From Mesorhizobium waimense (lineage in GTDB: Bacteria > Pseudomonadota > Alphaproteobacteria > Rhizobiales > Rhizobiaceae), in assembly GCF_003601975.1 (NCBI RefSeq), contig NZ_QZWZ01000024.1:1-64000 (forward strand): a DNA stretch of 64,000 nt, written 5' to 3'. The position numbers and the translations under genes are program-made. Numbering within the stretch: position 1 is the first letter of the stretch; the number at the start of each line of letters is the position of its first letter. Below are positions 15,599 through 25,434 of the stretch, piece by piece. The notes under the pieces were generated by a model that ran no database searches, was not told where the DNA came from, and was given only the letters and a program-made list of their open reading frames with translations.

Positions 15599-17431
15599 GT
15601 GGCTGCAACAGTCGGTTCTATTTCTATTGATTTGAGCACGAATGCGGCCAAATTCGCCACTGGCTTCAAGTCGGCTGCGAACACGGTTGATCAGCAGTCC
15701 GGCAGGATGGCGAAATCGATTGCCAACATTGAGAAGAACACACTACGTGCGGCCGGGACGCTGAAGAACTTCGGCGCTGGCCTTGCCGCTGGCGCTGGTC
15801 TTGCCGCGCTCGCCTCTCTGGGCGGGGCCTTCGATAAGCTCAAGCAGACGATTTCCGAATACGACGAGATCGCGACCAACGCCAAAACGACTGGACTGAA
15901 CACAGATACCTATCAGGCGCTCGCCTTCGCTGCACAGAAAGCAAACATCAGCCAGGAAAGCTATAATTCCGCGCTGAACATTTTCGCCAAGAACGCCGGG
16001 CTGGCAGCGATAGGACAGGGCGCGCTCTATTCGGGCCTGAAGAAACTCAATCCCGAACTGCTACAAAACATTCTCAACACGAAGGATCAGGAAGAGCGCC
16101 TAAAACTGGTCGCCGATGCGATGGCGCAGACCAGCGATGCGACAGAGAAGGCCGCGCTTTCGGCTGCTATCTTCGGAAAGGGCGGCGTCGAGATTGCGCG
16201 CATTCTTGAGGACGGCAGAAAGTCCATTGATGACTTCAGGGAGTCGGCCAAGAAACTGGGGGTTATCATCCCGGAGGACTTACTTGAGCGGGGCAAAGAA
16301 CTAGACGCCGTGCTTGACGATCTATCCAAAATTATACACGTCCAACTTGGCGAGGCGCTAATTAATCTGGCCCCTGTCCTTCTGGGTGCAACGACTGGCT
16401 TCTCCGACTTCTCGAAGGAGTTGAACAAAACTGCGGCGGATATAAATGCATTCCTTGAAAATCCGAGTCTGGCCAATTTTGCCAAGCTCTTTGGCAAGGG
16501 CGGGATTCAGAATGTCCTACAGGGCTGGTCTGACTTTGGCGCTGGAATGCCAAAGGTTCAGGAGCAGATCAAGGAAGTCGAGGAGACCCTCATTGATCTA
16601 AAGCGGCAGGCCGCTGAGGGTGTCGATGTCCGTCTAGATACAGCGCTTGCTATGGACAAGCTGCAGGCTCTTCGCGAGATGTTGGCCGATATCGATTCCG
16701 CTGCATCCAAGCTTGCGAGAGCTGATTTTGCGCAGGCGTTCCGGGCTTCTGAAAACGCCTCTATGGCCGCGTTGGAGGCAATGCAGAAAGCGGCTGGGTC
16801 TACGACGAACAACCTGCCGAAGGTTACCCGCTACGGCGGCGATCCGGACAAGATAGAACTCCCCGGCAACACTTCCAGCGTGCAGAAGAACGCCAACGAT
16901 TCCGGCGTCAACCTGACAAAGTATGGAGGCGAAACAGCCGACAACACCGAGGAGACGGCCGGCAATGTCTCAAGGCTTGACAGCAACACGAAGACCTATC
17001 TGGAGAGCCTGAGCAAGGACATGGGCCAATACTCGGCCCAGCAGATCCAGGCACAGAGCATCGTCATCAACAGCCTGAAGGACGTCACCGCACAGACGTT
17101 CGGCCTGCTGTCCTCATCGATCCTTGCTGCGCTGGTCCACAACAATGATAGCGGCGCGACCGGCACTGGCGACACCATGTTCGGCGATGCATTCGATTCA
17201 CAATATGGCAGCTACATTTCAAGCTGGGGCGTCGGCAAGTTAAAGCGCCCGTCATATCAGCTTTCTTCCACGGCAACCGATGGCAGTTCCAACACATCCG
17301 TCAATGTTCAGCAGCCTGGCACCAACATAACGTTGAACTACCAGGCGGCGGCGGGTGAGAGCGAAGGCACGGCCCGTCAGCGATCCCGCCAGATGTATGA
17401 CGAGCTAACCCTGCAGGCGTCGAGGGCATAA
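15599..17431 (+). CDS. Tail tape measure protein
   Basis: The product is 610 residues, starting at GTG with GAGG upstream. The N-terminus VGSISIDLSTNAAKFATGFK is the classic tape-measure opening, followed by long Ala/Lys/Glu helices. A hydrophobic Gly/Ala patch (about 58-76) and a further hydrophobic stretch near 505-515 could insert in the membrane during DNA injection. At roughly 1.5 A per residue the tail would be near 90 nm, short for this group. The gene overlaps the next by one base. Confidence 0.9.
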   Translation: MAATVGSISIDLSTNAAKFATGFKSAANTVDQQSGRMAKSIANIEKNTLRAAGTLKNFGAGLAAGAGLAALASLGGAFDKLKQTISEYDEIATNAKTTGLNTDTYQALAFAAQKANISQESYNSALNIFAKNAGLAAIGQGALYSGLKKLNPELLQNILNTKDQEERLKLVADAMAQTSDATEKAALSAAIFGKGGVEIARILEDGRKSIDDFRESAKKLGVIIPEDLLERGKELDAVLDDLSKIIHVQLGEALINLAPVLLGATTGFSDFSKELNKTAADINAFLENPSLANFAKLFGKGGIQNVLQGWSDFGAGMPKVQEQIKEVEETLIDLKRQAAEGVDVRLDTALAMDKLQALREMLADIDSAASKLARADFAQAFRASENASMAALEAMQKAAGSTTNNLPKVTRYGGDPDKIELPGNTSSVQKNANDSGVNLTKYGGETADNTEETAGNVSRLDSNTKTYLESLSKDMGQYSAQQIQAQSIVINSLKDVTAQTFGLLSSSILAALVHNNDSGATGTGDTMFGDAFDSQYGSYISSWGVGKLKRPSYQLSSTATDGSSNTSVNVQQPGTNITLNYQAAAGESEGTARQRSRQMYDELTLQASRA

Positions 17432-18042
17432 TGGTCGATACTGTCGCAATCAACAACAAGTTCGCCCTCGACGCAAGGATGGGGCCGTCTTTCCAGACGA
17501 CCGTCATCGCCTTGATGGGCGGATATGAGGACCGCAATCAGGACTGGCAAGTCGCGCTCTGGCGCTACGATGTCTCCCTGAACCATCGCCCGCTGTCTGA
17601 GATCAGAGCTTTCCTTTCGCATATTCTGGGCCGGCGCGGAGCCGCCAACTCCTTCCCGTTGCGCGACCCGCTGGACAACACTCTCACGGACGAGAATATC
17701 GGGACAGGTGACGGCGTAACCGCAGCCTTCCAGATCAAGAAGACCTATTCCGATTCCGACCGCCCCTATGTGCGGCCGATCACCATCGTTTCCAACCTGG
17801 TAGTGAAGGTGGCAGGGGTGACAAAAACTGTCACCACGCACTACACGCAGACCGATGGCGTGATCACCTTCACCGGGGGCAATATCCCGACTGCCGGGCA
17901 GGCAATTACGGTCTCCTGCGACTGGCTTGTCCGCGTCCGATACATGGCGGATTACAATCCTATTTCCCTTCCTATTGGGCCGGACACCGCGACGCCATTT
18001 GCTTCGGCTGGCCCTTTCACCTTGATGGAAGTTCTCCGGTGA
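17431..18042 (+). CDS. DUF2460 tail-tip protein (gene-transfer-agent type)
   Basis: The 203-residue protein shows the DUF2460 pattern: FQTTVIALMGGYEDRNQDW near the N-terminus, then HILGRRGAANSFPLRDPLD, then a beta-rich centre. It is the distal tail or tail-tip component found next to DUF2163 proteins in alphaproteobacterial gene transfer agents and related siphoviruses. It overlaps the tape measure by one base and the next gene by four. Confidence 0.85.
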   Translation: MVDTVAINNKFALDARMGPSFQTTVIALMGGYEDRNQDWQVALWRYDVSLNHRPLSEIRAFLSHILGRRGAANSFPLRDPLDNTLTDENIGTGDGVTAAFQIKKTYSDSDRPYVRPITIVSNLVVKVAGVTKTVTTHYTQTDGVITFTGGNIPTAGQAITVSCDWLVRVRYMADYNPISLPIGPDTATPFASAGPFTLMEVLR

Positions 18043-19097
18043 GAGTTACCCTGTCTGGACTCAAGGCCGCGATGGCCTCAACGCCGCATACCTTGGGGTG
18101 GCTTGGCCAATTCGTCTTTGCGGATGGAACAACAATCCGCGTCTCGGGAACGGGTCAGGACCAGTCATTCAATTCCCAGACGTGGACGAAAGATAAAAGC
18201 TTCAAGGGCTCGACGCTCAAGTTCCAGGGCGATGGCTCGGTCCCGGATGGTGATGTCACGGCGCCTGCCGCAATCTCGGATGCGTACGATTCGGAAGATG
18301 TCTATGCCGGAACGTTCGAAGGCATGGAAATCACGCTTTATCTGGTGAGTTTCAACAGCCCGTCAGATGGAGGGATGATGCAGCTTGGCCCTTATCCCGT
18401 CTCCGAGATCAATTATGACGACAGGGGAAGGGTAGCTGTTTTCGAGGTTCGCGGCATCCTTCAGCGCGCAAAGGAAATCACAGTCGAGGAACTATCGGTT
18501 TCCTGCCGCTCCGACCTCGGCGATATGCGTCCGGGATACTGCAATGTCCCGCTTTATCCGGATGATGTGGCGCGTAGCACAGCGTATGCCGTTGGAGATT
18601 ATGTCCGTGCCTTGGACGCTGGCGACTATCACAACCGCATGTTCGTCTGCACCACAGCAGGAACGACAGCCGGCAGTGCGCCAGCCTATAACTATACAGT
18701 CGCGGCGACCACAGCGGACGGGACTGCCGTGTTCGCTGCCCAAGAGGCATGGGTGCGCTCGGGCGTTGTCGCCACGGTTTCAGATGACAGCGATTTCACC
18801 GGCACGCTTACCGAAGGCCGCGCTGTGGATGGCTGGTTTACGAACGGCGTCATCAAGTGGACATCTGGCCTTAATGCCGGACTCTACAATCAGGTCCGTG
18901 TCTGGACGCAATCGACATCTCGCATTCAGCTTTGGGGCGCGGCTCGCTGGACAGTGGCCGTCGCTGACACGTTCGAGATTGTTCCCGGTTGCGACAAGAC
19001 AGATTCAATGTGTCGCCTCCGCTTCTTGAACAAAATCAATTTTCGCGGCGAAGACATGTTGCCTGGTCAGGCCTTTCTGAATGGAGCAGGGCAGTAA
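18039..19097 (+). CDS. DUF2163/phage BR0599-family tail protein
   Basis: The product is 352 residues from a GTG start. An N-terminal DUF2163 domain (about 1-160) includes VAVFEVRGILQRAKEITVEELSVSC and a paired Cys motif (VSCRSDLG, then PGYCNVPL). The C-terminal BR0599-type domain has PGCDKTDSMCRLRFLNKINFRGEDMLPG. The middle (about 185-260) carries a repeat-like insert, which may be a carbohydrate-binding or spacer module. The four Cys are conserved in this family. The protein belongs to the tail-tip hub. Confidence 0.85.
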   Translation: MRVTLSGLKAAMASTPHTLGWLGQFVFADGTTIRVSGTGQDQSFNSQTWTKDKSFKGSTLKFQGDGSVPDGDVTAPAAISDAYDSEDVYAGTFEGMEITLYLVSFNSPSDGGMMQLGPYPVSEINYDDRGRVAVFEVRGILQRAKEITVEELSVSCRSDLGDMRPGYCNVPLYPDDVARSTAYAVGDYVRALDAGDYHNRMFVCTTAGTTAGSAPAYNYTVAATTADGTAVFAAQEAWVRSGVVATVSDDSDFTGTLTEGRAVDGWFTNGVIKWTSGLNAGLYNQVRVWTQSTSRIQLWGAARWTVAVADTFEIVPGCDKTDSMCRLRFLNKINFRGEDMLPGQAFLNGAGQ

Positions 19098-22000
19098 ATG
19101 TCATTTAAACTTGGACGCTGGGCCGGATGGGAAACGCCAGCCGCACCGATCGTTCCGGAAACACCCGATGTTCAGGTCACGCTGCCGACCTCGGCTTATG
19201 GCCAAACCATCCCGGTTGTCTACGGCAAGTGCCGGCTGCCTGCGGCTTATATCTGGGTGCCGCCAATCCTGACGGTCACCTCAACCCATATCGAGTATTG
19301 GGACACGATCACCTCGACTACGGCTAAGATGTCGGCCCGCCTCCGCTTCGCTCGCCCGCTCGTTCCGAATTCGACATGGACGATGCGTAAGCTCTACGCG
19401 AACGGCAAGCTCGTTTATGATGGCTCTATCGGCTATCGGCAAAAGGGGCTGAAGTTCACCACTTACGACGGCAGAAGCACTCAGCCGCGCGACCCGACCA
19501 TGGTCAGCGAAGAGGGAGAAGTCAACGTTTCTGCCCATCGCGGCTATCTCGATATTGTCGTCAAGGATTTCGACATCATCGGGCTCGGTGCCCCGCCAGT
19601 CTTTGAGGCCGAATGGATTCAGGACGGCGCGACGACCCACGACTATGAAAGCTTCACCACGCTGTCGAGCGGAGTTGTGAATTTCATTGTACCGGTCTGG
19701 GAAGATCTGGAGTTTTACGGCTATACCCAATCTGGCCAGTTCATCAGGCGGTTTTCTCTCGGCGCGCTGCAGGAATTTTATACCATCTCGCCTGTGGGTG
19801 GCTTCGAGGTTCTGTTCGACGGCTGGCGCTACAGCCGCGCATATGACCGCTTGTTTTACATGGGACAAACAGGCGCCGGCCATTGGCGCCTGCTTGTCCG
19901 CGATGCGCAAAGCGGTGCAGTCGTCGCCACCAGCGACACAGTTGGAACCGTTCTTGCCTTGATGGGCGTGACATGCCTGATCGAAATCGGCGAGGGCGCA
20001 ATCTATGCCGGATCGACCGATGACCAGCAACTATTCTGCTACTACTACAAGGCATCAGCGACCGAGACGCTGACGCTTGCGACCGAGACCGCCGCAAGTT
20101 GGGGAGGGTACGCAAGCATTCAATGCCTGACGCCAGGAGCAAACAGGGGCAATGAGGCCGACGTCTGGGTTTGCGCTGACAATTATCTGGTAAAGGTCAC
20201 ATTCACGGCTCTAGGCACTATCAAGAGCACAACCGTTGTCGCCACTCTGGCGGATGATCTCCGCTATGCGGTCTATGATGACGGCGATGTCGTGGTCTGG
20301 ACAGATGCAGGCACAGTCAAGCGGATCAATGGAACGACCGGGGCTGTCGAGTTCACCAAGACAGTCCCATACCAAATCGAAGTCGTTACCTCTCGTATCC
20401 TTGGCGACCCCGATCTTCATCGGCTGACCGACGAACTGTATTACGTCACAGGAAGCACGAGTTATTTCACCAATCTCGACACCGGCCTCACGCGTTCTGT
20501 TACAGGCGCGACGAGCAACCCCCAGCTTTATTACTACGATGGTCAGACCGACACGCTGCTGACCAGGACACCGGTCTTTGGCGTGCCGCAGCGCATGCGG
20601 ATCATCTCGGATGATGGAACGCAGCGGCAGCTGGAAGACTTTCTAGTGGCGCTGATGGAGGCTGGCGGGTTCGACTCCTCGGAAATCGAAGTCATCAACG
20701 TGGACGACGTTATCGATGGCGCTGTCGTGGATGTCACGGCCGGAGTTAGAGATATAGCCCGTTCGGTGTGTGAGCCTTATTCAATCGCGATATTCGAACG
20801 TGCCGGACAGATCATTTTCAAGCGGGCGTTTACCGATGGTGCTTTTGCCATCGATGCGACGATCTCTTCGGCGGGGGATATCTCCGACAGCGGCGGCCAG
20901 GCGATCAAGGCGCGCCGCTATAATCCAGAGGAATTCATCGCGCGGGTTGCTATCAGCTATCGCGACCCGGCCGAGATTTACCAGGAGCGACCGCAGTTCG
21001 GCGAGATACCTTCATTGCCGCTACCAGTTGCACCAGCCGACCAGGCTGTAAAACTCAGCATGCCGATCATTGTCGACGCCGATACGGTCAAGATCCTCGC
21101 CACTCAGAAGGTAAACAGGCTGGCCATTGAGCGTCACGAATTCCAGATGACGCTGAGGGCTAAATATGCCGATCTTGAGCCGGAAGATGTCATCCGCTTC
21201 ACCTTCGCCAACCGCACGATCACCGCGCGGATTCTGGAATGCACGGTACGCCCGGACTACATGATCGACATAACGGCGACAGAATTCCTGTCCAGCGTGT
21301 CCGTCTCGATCTCAGGCGCCACAGGAAATCCGACAGAGCCCAACCCAGTCGGCACGCCGGAAAGCCGCTACTACCATCTCGACATTCCGCTGCTGTCTGA
21401 TGCCGACGATCTCGCTGGGAGCGGGCTCGTTCAGTACCATGTCCTCGCCTCTGCCGGACAGCCCTACTGGGACGGGGCGACGCTTTACCGAAAGGATGCG
21501 ACAGGACAGTATCAGCAAGTCGCCGGACAGGTCACCAACGGCCTTGTCGGTATTGCGCTGGAGGCTCTGCCAGATTGGGGTATTCCATACGTCACGGAAT
21601 TTTCTCGATCATTTGATCTGGCGATCTTCTCGGGTGACACCGATCTTCTGACCTCCGCGACCTATCTGGAAATGATGAACGGCGCCAACTTCTTCGCCAT
21701 TGGCCAGCCGGGGCGGTGGGAAGTCTGTCAGGTAATAACCATCACCAACAATGGAGATGGCTCTTACACCTTTGAGGGCCTCCGCCGCGGACGGAAGTCG
21801 TCGGAGGAATACACTGGCCTCCATGCGGCGGGCGACTTTGTCGTCTGGTTGTCCGAGGACAACGTCCAGAATATCGAATATTCGATTGCGTCTTTGGATG
21901 AAGCGTTCGACTTCAAGTCCGTCGGACTTGGCGGCTCCCTGGCTGCGACAGCCGCGGTTAATCGAACTGTGACCGGAGAGGCCGAGAAGATTCCGAAGCC

Positions 22001-22328
22001 GTGCCAATTGAATGCTACCGTGGCTGGTTCGGATATTGCTCTGGATTGGGTGCGCAGGGCGCGCGTTGGAGATTATTGGTCCGACGACGGAGACTATACC
22101 GCTCCATTAGCCGAGACGCTTGAGCAGTACATCGTCAGGATCAAGAACGGTCCCGGTGGCTCCATTCTGCGCACTTTCACCGTCGATGATGCGACGACCA
22201 AAACCTACCTCGCCGCAAACATCGCGACCGACTTCGGATCGATCCCGGACCAACTCACTTTCGATGTGAGGCAGGTCTCAGGAACCGGTGTTATCTGCCC
22301 GAGCCGCGAAGCAACTATCGACCTTTAG
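19098..22328 (+). CDS. Large tail-tip/host-specificity protein (Phage-tail_3-like)
   Basis: The 1076-residue protein begins directly after the preceding stop. The N-terminal region (about 1-180) contains PTSAYGQTIPVVYGKCRLPAA, typical of tail-hub proteins. A beta-propeller-like central segment (about 210-480) follows. The Phage-tail_3 core lies near 640-740, with segments such as KVNRLAIERHEFQMTLRA and EPEDVIRFTF. The C-terminal third has fibronectin-like beta segments (CQLNATVAGSDIALDW). It probably forms the central hub that carries fibres. No NlpC/P60 peptidase gene lies between it and DUF2163, unlike gene transfer agents. Confidence 0.8.
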   Translation: MSFKLGRWAGWETPAAPIVPETPDVQVTLPTSAYGQTIPVVYGKCRLPAAYIWVPPILTVTSTHIEYWDTITSTTAKMSARLRFARPLVPNSTWTMRKLYANGKLVYDGSIGYRQKGLKFTTYDGRSTQPRDPTMVSEEGEVNVSAHRGYLDIVVKDFDIIGLGAPPVFEAEWIQDGATTHDYESFTTLSSGVVNFIVPVWEDLEFYGYTQSGQFIRRFSLGALQEFYTISPVGGFEVLFDGWRYSRAYDRLFYMGQTGAGHWRLLVRDAQSGAVVATSDTVGTVLALMGVTCLIEIGEGAIYAGSTDDQQLFCYYYKASATETLTLATETAASWGGYASIQCLTPGANRGNEADVWVCADNYLVKVTFTALGTIKSTTVVATLADDLRYAVYDDGDVVVWTDAGTVKRINGTTGAVEFTKTVPYQIEVVTSRILGDPDLHRLTDELYYVTGSTSYFTNLDTGLTRSVTGATSNPQLYYYDGQTDTLLTRTPVFGVPQRMRIISDDGTQRQLEDFLVALMEAGGFDSSEIEVINVDDVIDGAVVDVTAGVRDIARSVCEPYSIAIFERAGQIIFKRAFTDGAFAIDATISSAGDISDSGGQAIKARRYNPEEFIARVAISYRDPAEIYQERPQFGEIPSLPLPVAPADQAVKLSMPIIVDADTVKILATQKVNRLAIERHEFQMTLRAKYADLEPEDVIRFTFANRTITARILECTVRPDYMIDITATEFLSSVSVSISGATGNPTEPNPVGTPESRYYHLDIPLLSDADDLAGSGLVQYHVLASAGQPYWDGATLYRKDATGQYQQVAGQVTNGLVGIALEALPDWGIPYVTEFSRSFDLAIFSGDTDLLTSATYLEMMNGANFFAIGQPGRWEVCQVITITNNGDGSYTFEGLRRGRKSSEEYTGLHAAGDFVVWLSEDNVQNIEYSIASLDEAFDFKSVGLGGSLAATAAVNRTVTGEAEKIPKPCQLNATVAGSDIALDWVRRARVGDYWSDDGDYTAPLAETLEQYIVRIKNGPGGSILRTFTVDDATTKTYLAANIATDFGSIPDQLTFDVRQVSGTGVICPSREATIDL

Positions 22329-22336
22329 GAGCCTTC

Positions 22337-23200
22337 ATGGCACATGATCTGAACATCCCGGCCATCGCTGATGGCCAGGCCGATAGCCAATGGCAAACCA
22401 GCAATGATGGTGACGCCGCGCTCGGCAATGCGCTTGCGGATATCTATACGGTCGACTTCTCTGCCGGCAACGTTACGCTTACATCTGTGCAGTTCCGCTC
22501 GGCAATGACGTTTGTGCCGAGCGGCCTGTCGGCCACGAGGGCACTCACAGTCCCCGCCGTCAAGCGAGCTTTGTTTTTCGTCCACAATACCGATGCGAGT
22601 GACTCAATTACGGTCACAAGGGGTGCGACGACCGTCTCCGTACCGGCCGGAAGACTTGGCACATTCTACACTGACGGCACGGCCAACGGGCTTGTTGGAA
22701 GTGTTGCAACAACGGGTGTATCAGGCGACGTTGTCGGCCCCGCAAGTGCAACCGATGGTGCGTTCGCACAATATGATGGTGCGACCGGCAAACTGCTGAA
22801 GGACGGCATGTCCAAGGCGACTGCCGCGCAAGTCAGATCCGCGACAACCGACAAGGTTCTTACCTCGGATCTTATCGAAAGTGCCTCGGCGCTAGTGACG
22901 CTGACAGACGGTGCGAACATCTCGCTTGACTGGGATGCGGGCATCAATCGGGCGCTAACCATCGGAGGCAACCGGACACTCGACAACCCCACTAACGGCC
23001 AACCGGGGACGTGGCGAACAATTATCATCACGCAGGACGGTACGGGCACGCGAACGCTGGTCTATGGCAACCAGTATAAATTCCCAGGCGGGACAGAGCC
23101 GGTCCTGACGACGGCTGCCGCCTCGGTCGACGTGCTGAACATTCTGTGCGTCACTACGAGTAATTTTTACGTGTTTGTCGCCAACGATATGAAGGTCTGA
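22337..23200 (+). CDS. Tail fibre-like structural protein
   Basis: The 287-residue protein follows TAGGAG and lies eight bases after the hub gene. It is rich in Thr, Ala, Gly and Asp with repeated short beta segments. GVSGDVVGPASATDGAFAQY (about 130-150) is a shaft-like linker seen in many rhizobial prophage fibres. ISLDWDAGINRALTIGGNRT and onward looks like a folded head domain. It is likely a receptor-binding or fibre-shaft protein. Confidence 0.65.
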   Translation: MAHDLNIPAIADGQADSQWQTSNDGDAALGNALADIYTVDFSAGNVTLTSVQFRSAMTFVPSGLSATRALTVPAVKRALFFVHNTDASDSITVTRGATTVSVPAGRLGTFYTDGTANGLVGSVATTGVSGDVVGPASATDGAFAQYDGATGKLLKDGMSKATAAQVRSATTDKVLTSDLIESASALVTLTDGANISLDWDAGINRALTIGGNRTLDNPTNGQPGTWRTIIITQDGTGTRTLVYGNQYKFPGGTEPVLTTAAASVDVLNILCVTTSNFYVFVANDMKV

Positions 23201-23201
23201 C

Positions 23202-23612
23202 ATGCTGCCGGGTTTCGCGAGCGGAATTCGCGTCGGTGGCATTCGGGCGCTATCGATATCTGGCACTCCCGTCACGACAGCAACAGAGGATTCTGCCTAC
23301 GCCGGCTTCACGGCTGTGGCGAGCGGCGGGACACTGCCCTACACCTATTCGCTGGTCGGCTTGTGGCCGCCTGGCATTACGGTCAATTCAGGCAGCGGTG
23401 CAGTATCGGGTACGCCAACGACACCGGGGACTTATGCCAGCCTGTCGGTGCGCGTCACCGATGGCGTGGCCGCTACGGCCGATCTGGCCGCATTCACGAT
23501 CACAGTTGCTGTCTCCGGCGCCACCAGCCAGGCAATGACACCCTCCGCATACGTCAACAGCAACGGTCCTCGCCAGTCGATGTTGCCTGGCACGTTCATC
23601 AACGAGGCATGA
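23202..23612 (+). CDS. Putative Ig-domain (He_PIG-like) tail protein
   Basis: The 136-residue protein has a short N-terminal extension (about 1-20) and one bacterial Ig-like repeat. Its SGGTLPYTYSLVG and GITVNSGSGAVSGTPTTPGTY motifs are diagnostic of the putative-Ig (He_PIG) family. The last 30 residues, SAYVNSNGPRQSMLPGTFIN, match small phage tail appendage proteins. It probably decorates the tail tip and helps weak surface binding. Five bases separate it from the next gene. Confidence 0.7.
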   Translation: MLPGFASGIRVGGIRALSISGTPVTTATEDSAYAGFTAVASGGTLPYTYSLVGLWPPGITVNSGSGAVSGTPTTPGTYASLSVRVTDGVAATADLAAFTITVAVSGATSQAMTPSAYVNSNGPRQSMLPGTFINEA

Positions 23613-23616
23613 TTTA

Positions 23617-24948
23617 ATGACCCTTCGCTACGTCCGCTCCGGGGCAGGCGGTGCTGCCAATGGCACCGACTGGGCCAACGCCTATCTGACCCTTGCCGCC
23701 GCGTTGACCGCATCCGCCGCAGGCGACACGATCTATGTCTCTGAGGATCACGCAGCGAGTCTCGCAGCGTCGCAAACCTACACGTCACCCGGCACTGCAT
23801 CATCTTTGGTCAGGGTCGTCTGCGTCAACCATTCTGGGTCGGTGCCGCCGGTTTCTGCCGATATCCGGACAACAGCGACAGAATCAACGACACTCGGCAA
23901 CGCAATGACGTTTGCTGGGTCGTTCTGCGTCTACGACGGAATAACATTCACCTGTGGCAGCAGCAGCAATTCCGCGACTCTCACGGTGCTCAACACAACT
24001 GACAAGATTATCAAATTTCAAAACGCAGCGCTTAGAATCGGCACCACCGCAGCGAGCTCCAACATTACCCTTGGAAACGGCAGCACTGGTGGAAGTAGCA
24101 TCGAATTGGTGAACACGACTGTTCAATTCTCCAATGTCGGGCAGAAGATTCTAGTTAATTCTGCTGAAGTGTTATGGCGCAATACGCCTTCCGCCATAAC
24201 CGGGGCGACAATACCAACCACACTTTTCACCGTGGCGGCATCTAACAGAAGCGCTCGTATAGAATGCAGCGGCGTTGATCTTAGCGCGCTCGGCTCTGGC
24301 AAGACGATTTTTACAAACAGCGCCGGTCAGATGGCGGCTCAGCTATCATTGGTGGATTGCAAGATCGACACGGCAGTGACGCTCTGCTCGACGCCAGCAG
24401 CTCGCGGCGACGGCGGGCTCGATTATCTAAGGGTCGATTCCGGAGGCACCAATTACAAGCACGGTCGCGTCCGCTATGAAGGCACGCAGACCGAGGAGAC
24501 GACGATTGTACGCAGCGGCGGTGCCAGCGACGGCACCACGCCGATCGCAGAGAAGATTGTCACCACCGCCAATTGCACCGAACACTTTCCGTTTAAAAGC
24601 CCTCCGATAGCCATCTGGAACGACACGACAGGATCATCGGTAACAGCGACAATCGAGGGTATATGGGGCGGCGGCGCCGTGCCGAACAATAACGACATCT
24701 GGCTTGAGGTGGAATATCTCGGCAGTGCGTCGTCGCCGAATGCCAGCTTCGTCCACAACAGCAAGGCTGACATTCTCGCATCAAGCTCGGCTCTTGCGGC
24801 TGGCTCCGGGACATGGGGCGGAAGCACAACCAAATTCAAGTTGGCCGTCACGTTCACGCCACAACAGAAGGGTTGGATTCTTGCCTATGTAAATGCAGGG
24901 GCTGCGTCGTCAACCTTCTATATCGACCCGAAGATCACGCTGACCTAG
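23617..24948 (+). CDS. Putative tailspike or receptor-binding protein (beta-helix-like)
   Basis: The 443-residue protein opens RYVRSGAGGAANGTDWANAYLTLAAAL. This 'YVR-GA-GANDGTSWANA' style start is typical of right-handed beta-helix proteins and tailspikes. The body is made of short Ser/Thr/Asn-rich strands (about 90-240), consistent with helical rungs. A beta-sandwich C-terminus includes HNSKADILASSSAL. No polysaccharide lyase catalytic residues can be assigned. It is the last structural gene and the best candidate for host-surface recognition. Confidence 0.65.
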   Translation: MTLRYVRSGAGGAANGTDWANAYLTLAAALTASAAGDTIYVSEDHAASLAASQTYTSPGTASSLVRVVCVNHSGSVPPVSADIRTTATESTTLGNAMTFAGSFCVYDGITFTCGSSSNSATLTVLNTTDKIIKFQNAALRIGTTAASSNITLGNGSTGGSSIELVNTTVQFSNVGQKILVNSAEVLWRNTPSAITGATIPTTLFTVAASNRSARIECSGVDLSALGSGKTIFTNSAGQMAAQLSLVDCKIDTAVTLCSTPAARGDGGLDYLRVDSGGTNYKHGRVRYEGTQTEETTIVRSGGASDGTTPIAEKIVTTANCTEHFPFKSPPIAIWNDTTGSSVTATIEGIWGGGAVPNNNDIWLEVEYLGSASSPNASFVHNSKADILASSSALAAGSGTWGGSTTKFKLAVTFTPQQKGWILAYVNAGAASSTFYIDPKITLT

Positions 24949-24957
24949 CCGAAAAAA

Positions 24958-24982
24958 GGAGCCAGCGCGACGAACGCCGGCT
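24958..24982 (+). terminator. Hairpin after tailspike gene
   Basis: GGAGCCAGCG and CGCCGGCTCC form a ten-base stem with one mismatch and a short loop, ten bases after the tailspike stop. There is no T-run. It probably marks the end of the structural transcript or stabilises it. Confidence 0.4.
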
Positions 24983-25215
24983 CCCTCTATAGCCCTTTGC
25001 GAACTCGCCAGAAGCTCTCAAGCAAATCCGCTCAGGGTGAACGCGCTGTTCGGGTTCAATCGACGGCAGCGCGCTTGTCTCTCATCACGGCACGGCAGGC
25101 GTGCAGCCTGCGACGGCCGTGTTCAGATCGGTGCAGAGATCGGTGAATCGACCAGTCACCCACAAGGCGCGGGACAAGCACGGCGGGCGTTCGGTAGGCA
25201 AATAAAGGATCCCAA
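24983..25215. other. Non-coding gap before lysis cassette with one hairpin
   Basis: No convincing gene is present. A nested hairpin at 25086-25121 has outer arms CACGG/CCGTG and inner arms GCAGGC/GCCTGC. A near-direct repeat AGATCGGTG occurs twice around 25125-25145. Either could belong to a lysis-gene control region, but there is no clear promoter. Confidence 0.3.
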
Positions 25216-25434
25216 ATGAAACTGATACCGAACTGGTGGGCGGTGCTTACGCGCGCCTGGAGCAACCGCTTTGCGGCCGTTGCCGTCCTGTTTGGCGGCA
25301 TTGATGCTGCGACTCCGTACCTCTACGGCGTGCTTCCGATACCAGACCGACTGTTCGCGCTGCTGGCCGCAGTAGCCAGCATGGCTGCAATCGTCGCGCG
25401 CCATCTCCCACAAGGAAACTTGAAAGATGAGTAG
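25216..25434 (+). CDS. Holin-like small membrane protein (DUF7940-like)
   Basis: The 72-residue protein opens with an amphipathic segment, LIPNWWAVLTRAWSNRF. Two hydrophobic segments follow (about 19-40 and 48-62), separated by a PIPDR turn, and the tail is charged. Position directly upstream of the endolysin and eight-base overlap with it support a holin or lysis-accessory role. AAAGGATCC precedes the ATG. With a SAR-type endolysin, a pinholin-like role is possible. Confidence 0.65.
   Translation: MKLIPNWWAVLTRAWSNRFAAVAVLFGGIDAATPYLYGVLPIPDRLFALLAAVASMAAIVARHLPQGNLKDE

Noticed and set aside
25037..25219. A short forward ORF in the gap before the lysis cassette
   Set aside because: It is Arg-rich, has no ribosome-binding site, and ends inside the start region of the holin-like gene. 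It reads like noise.
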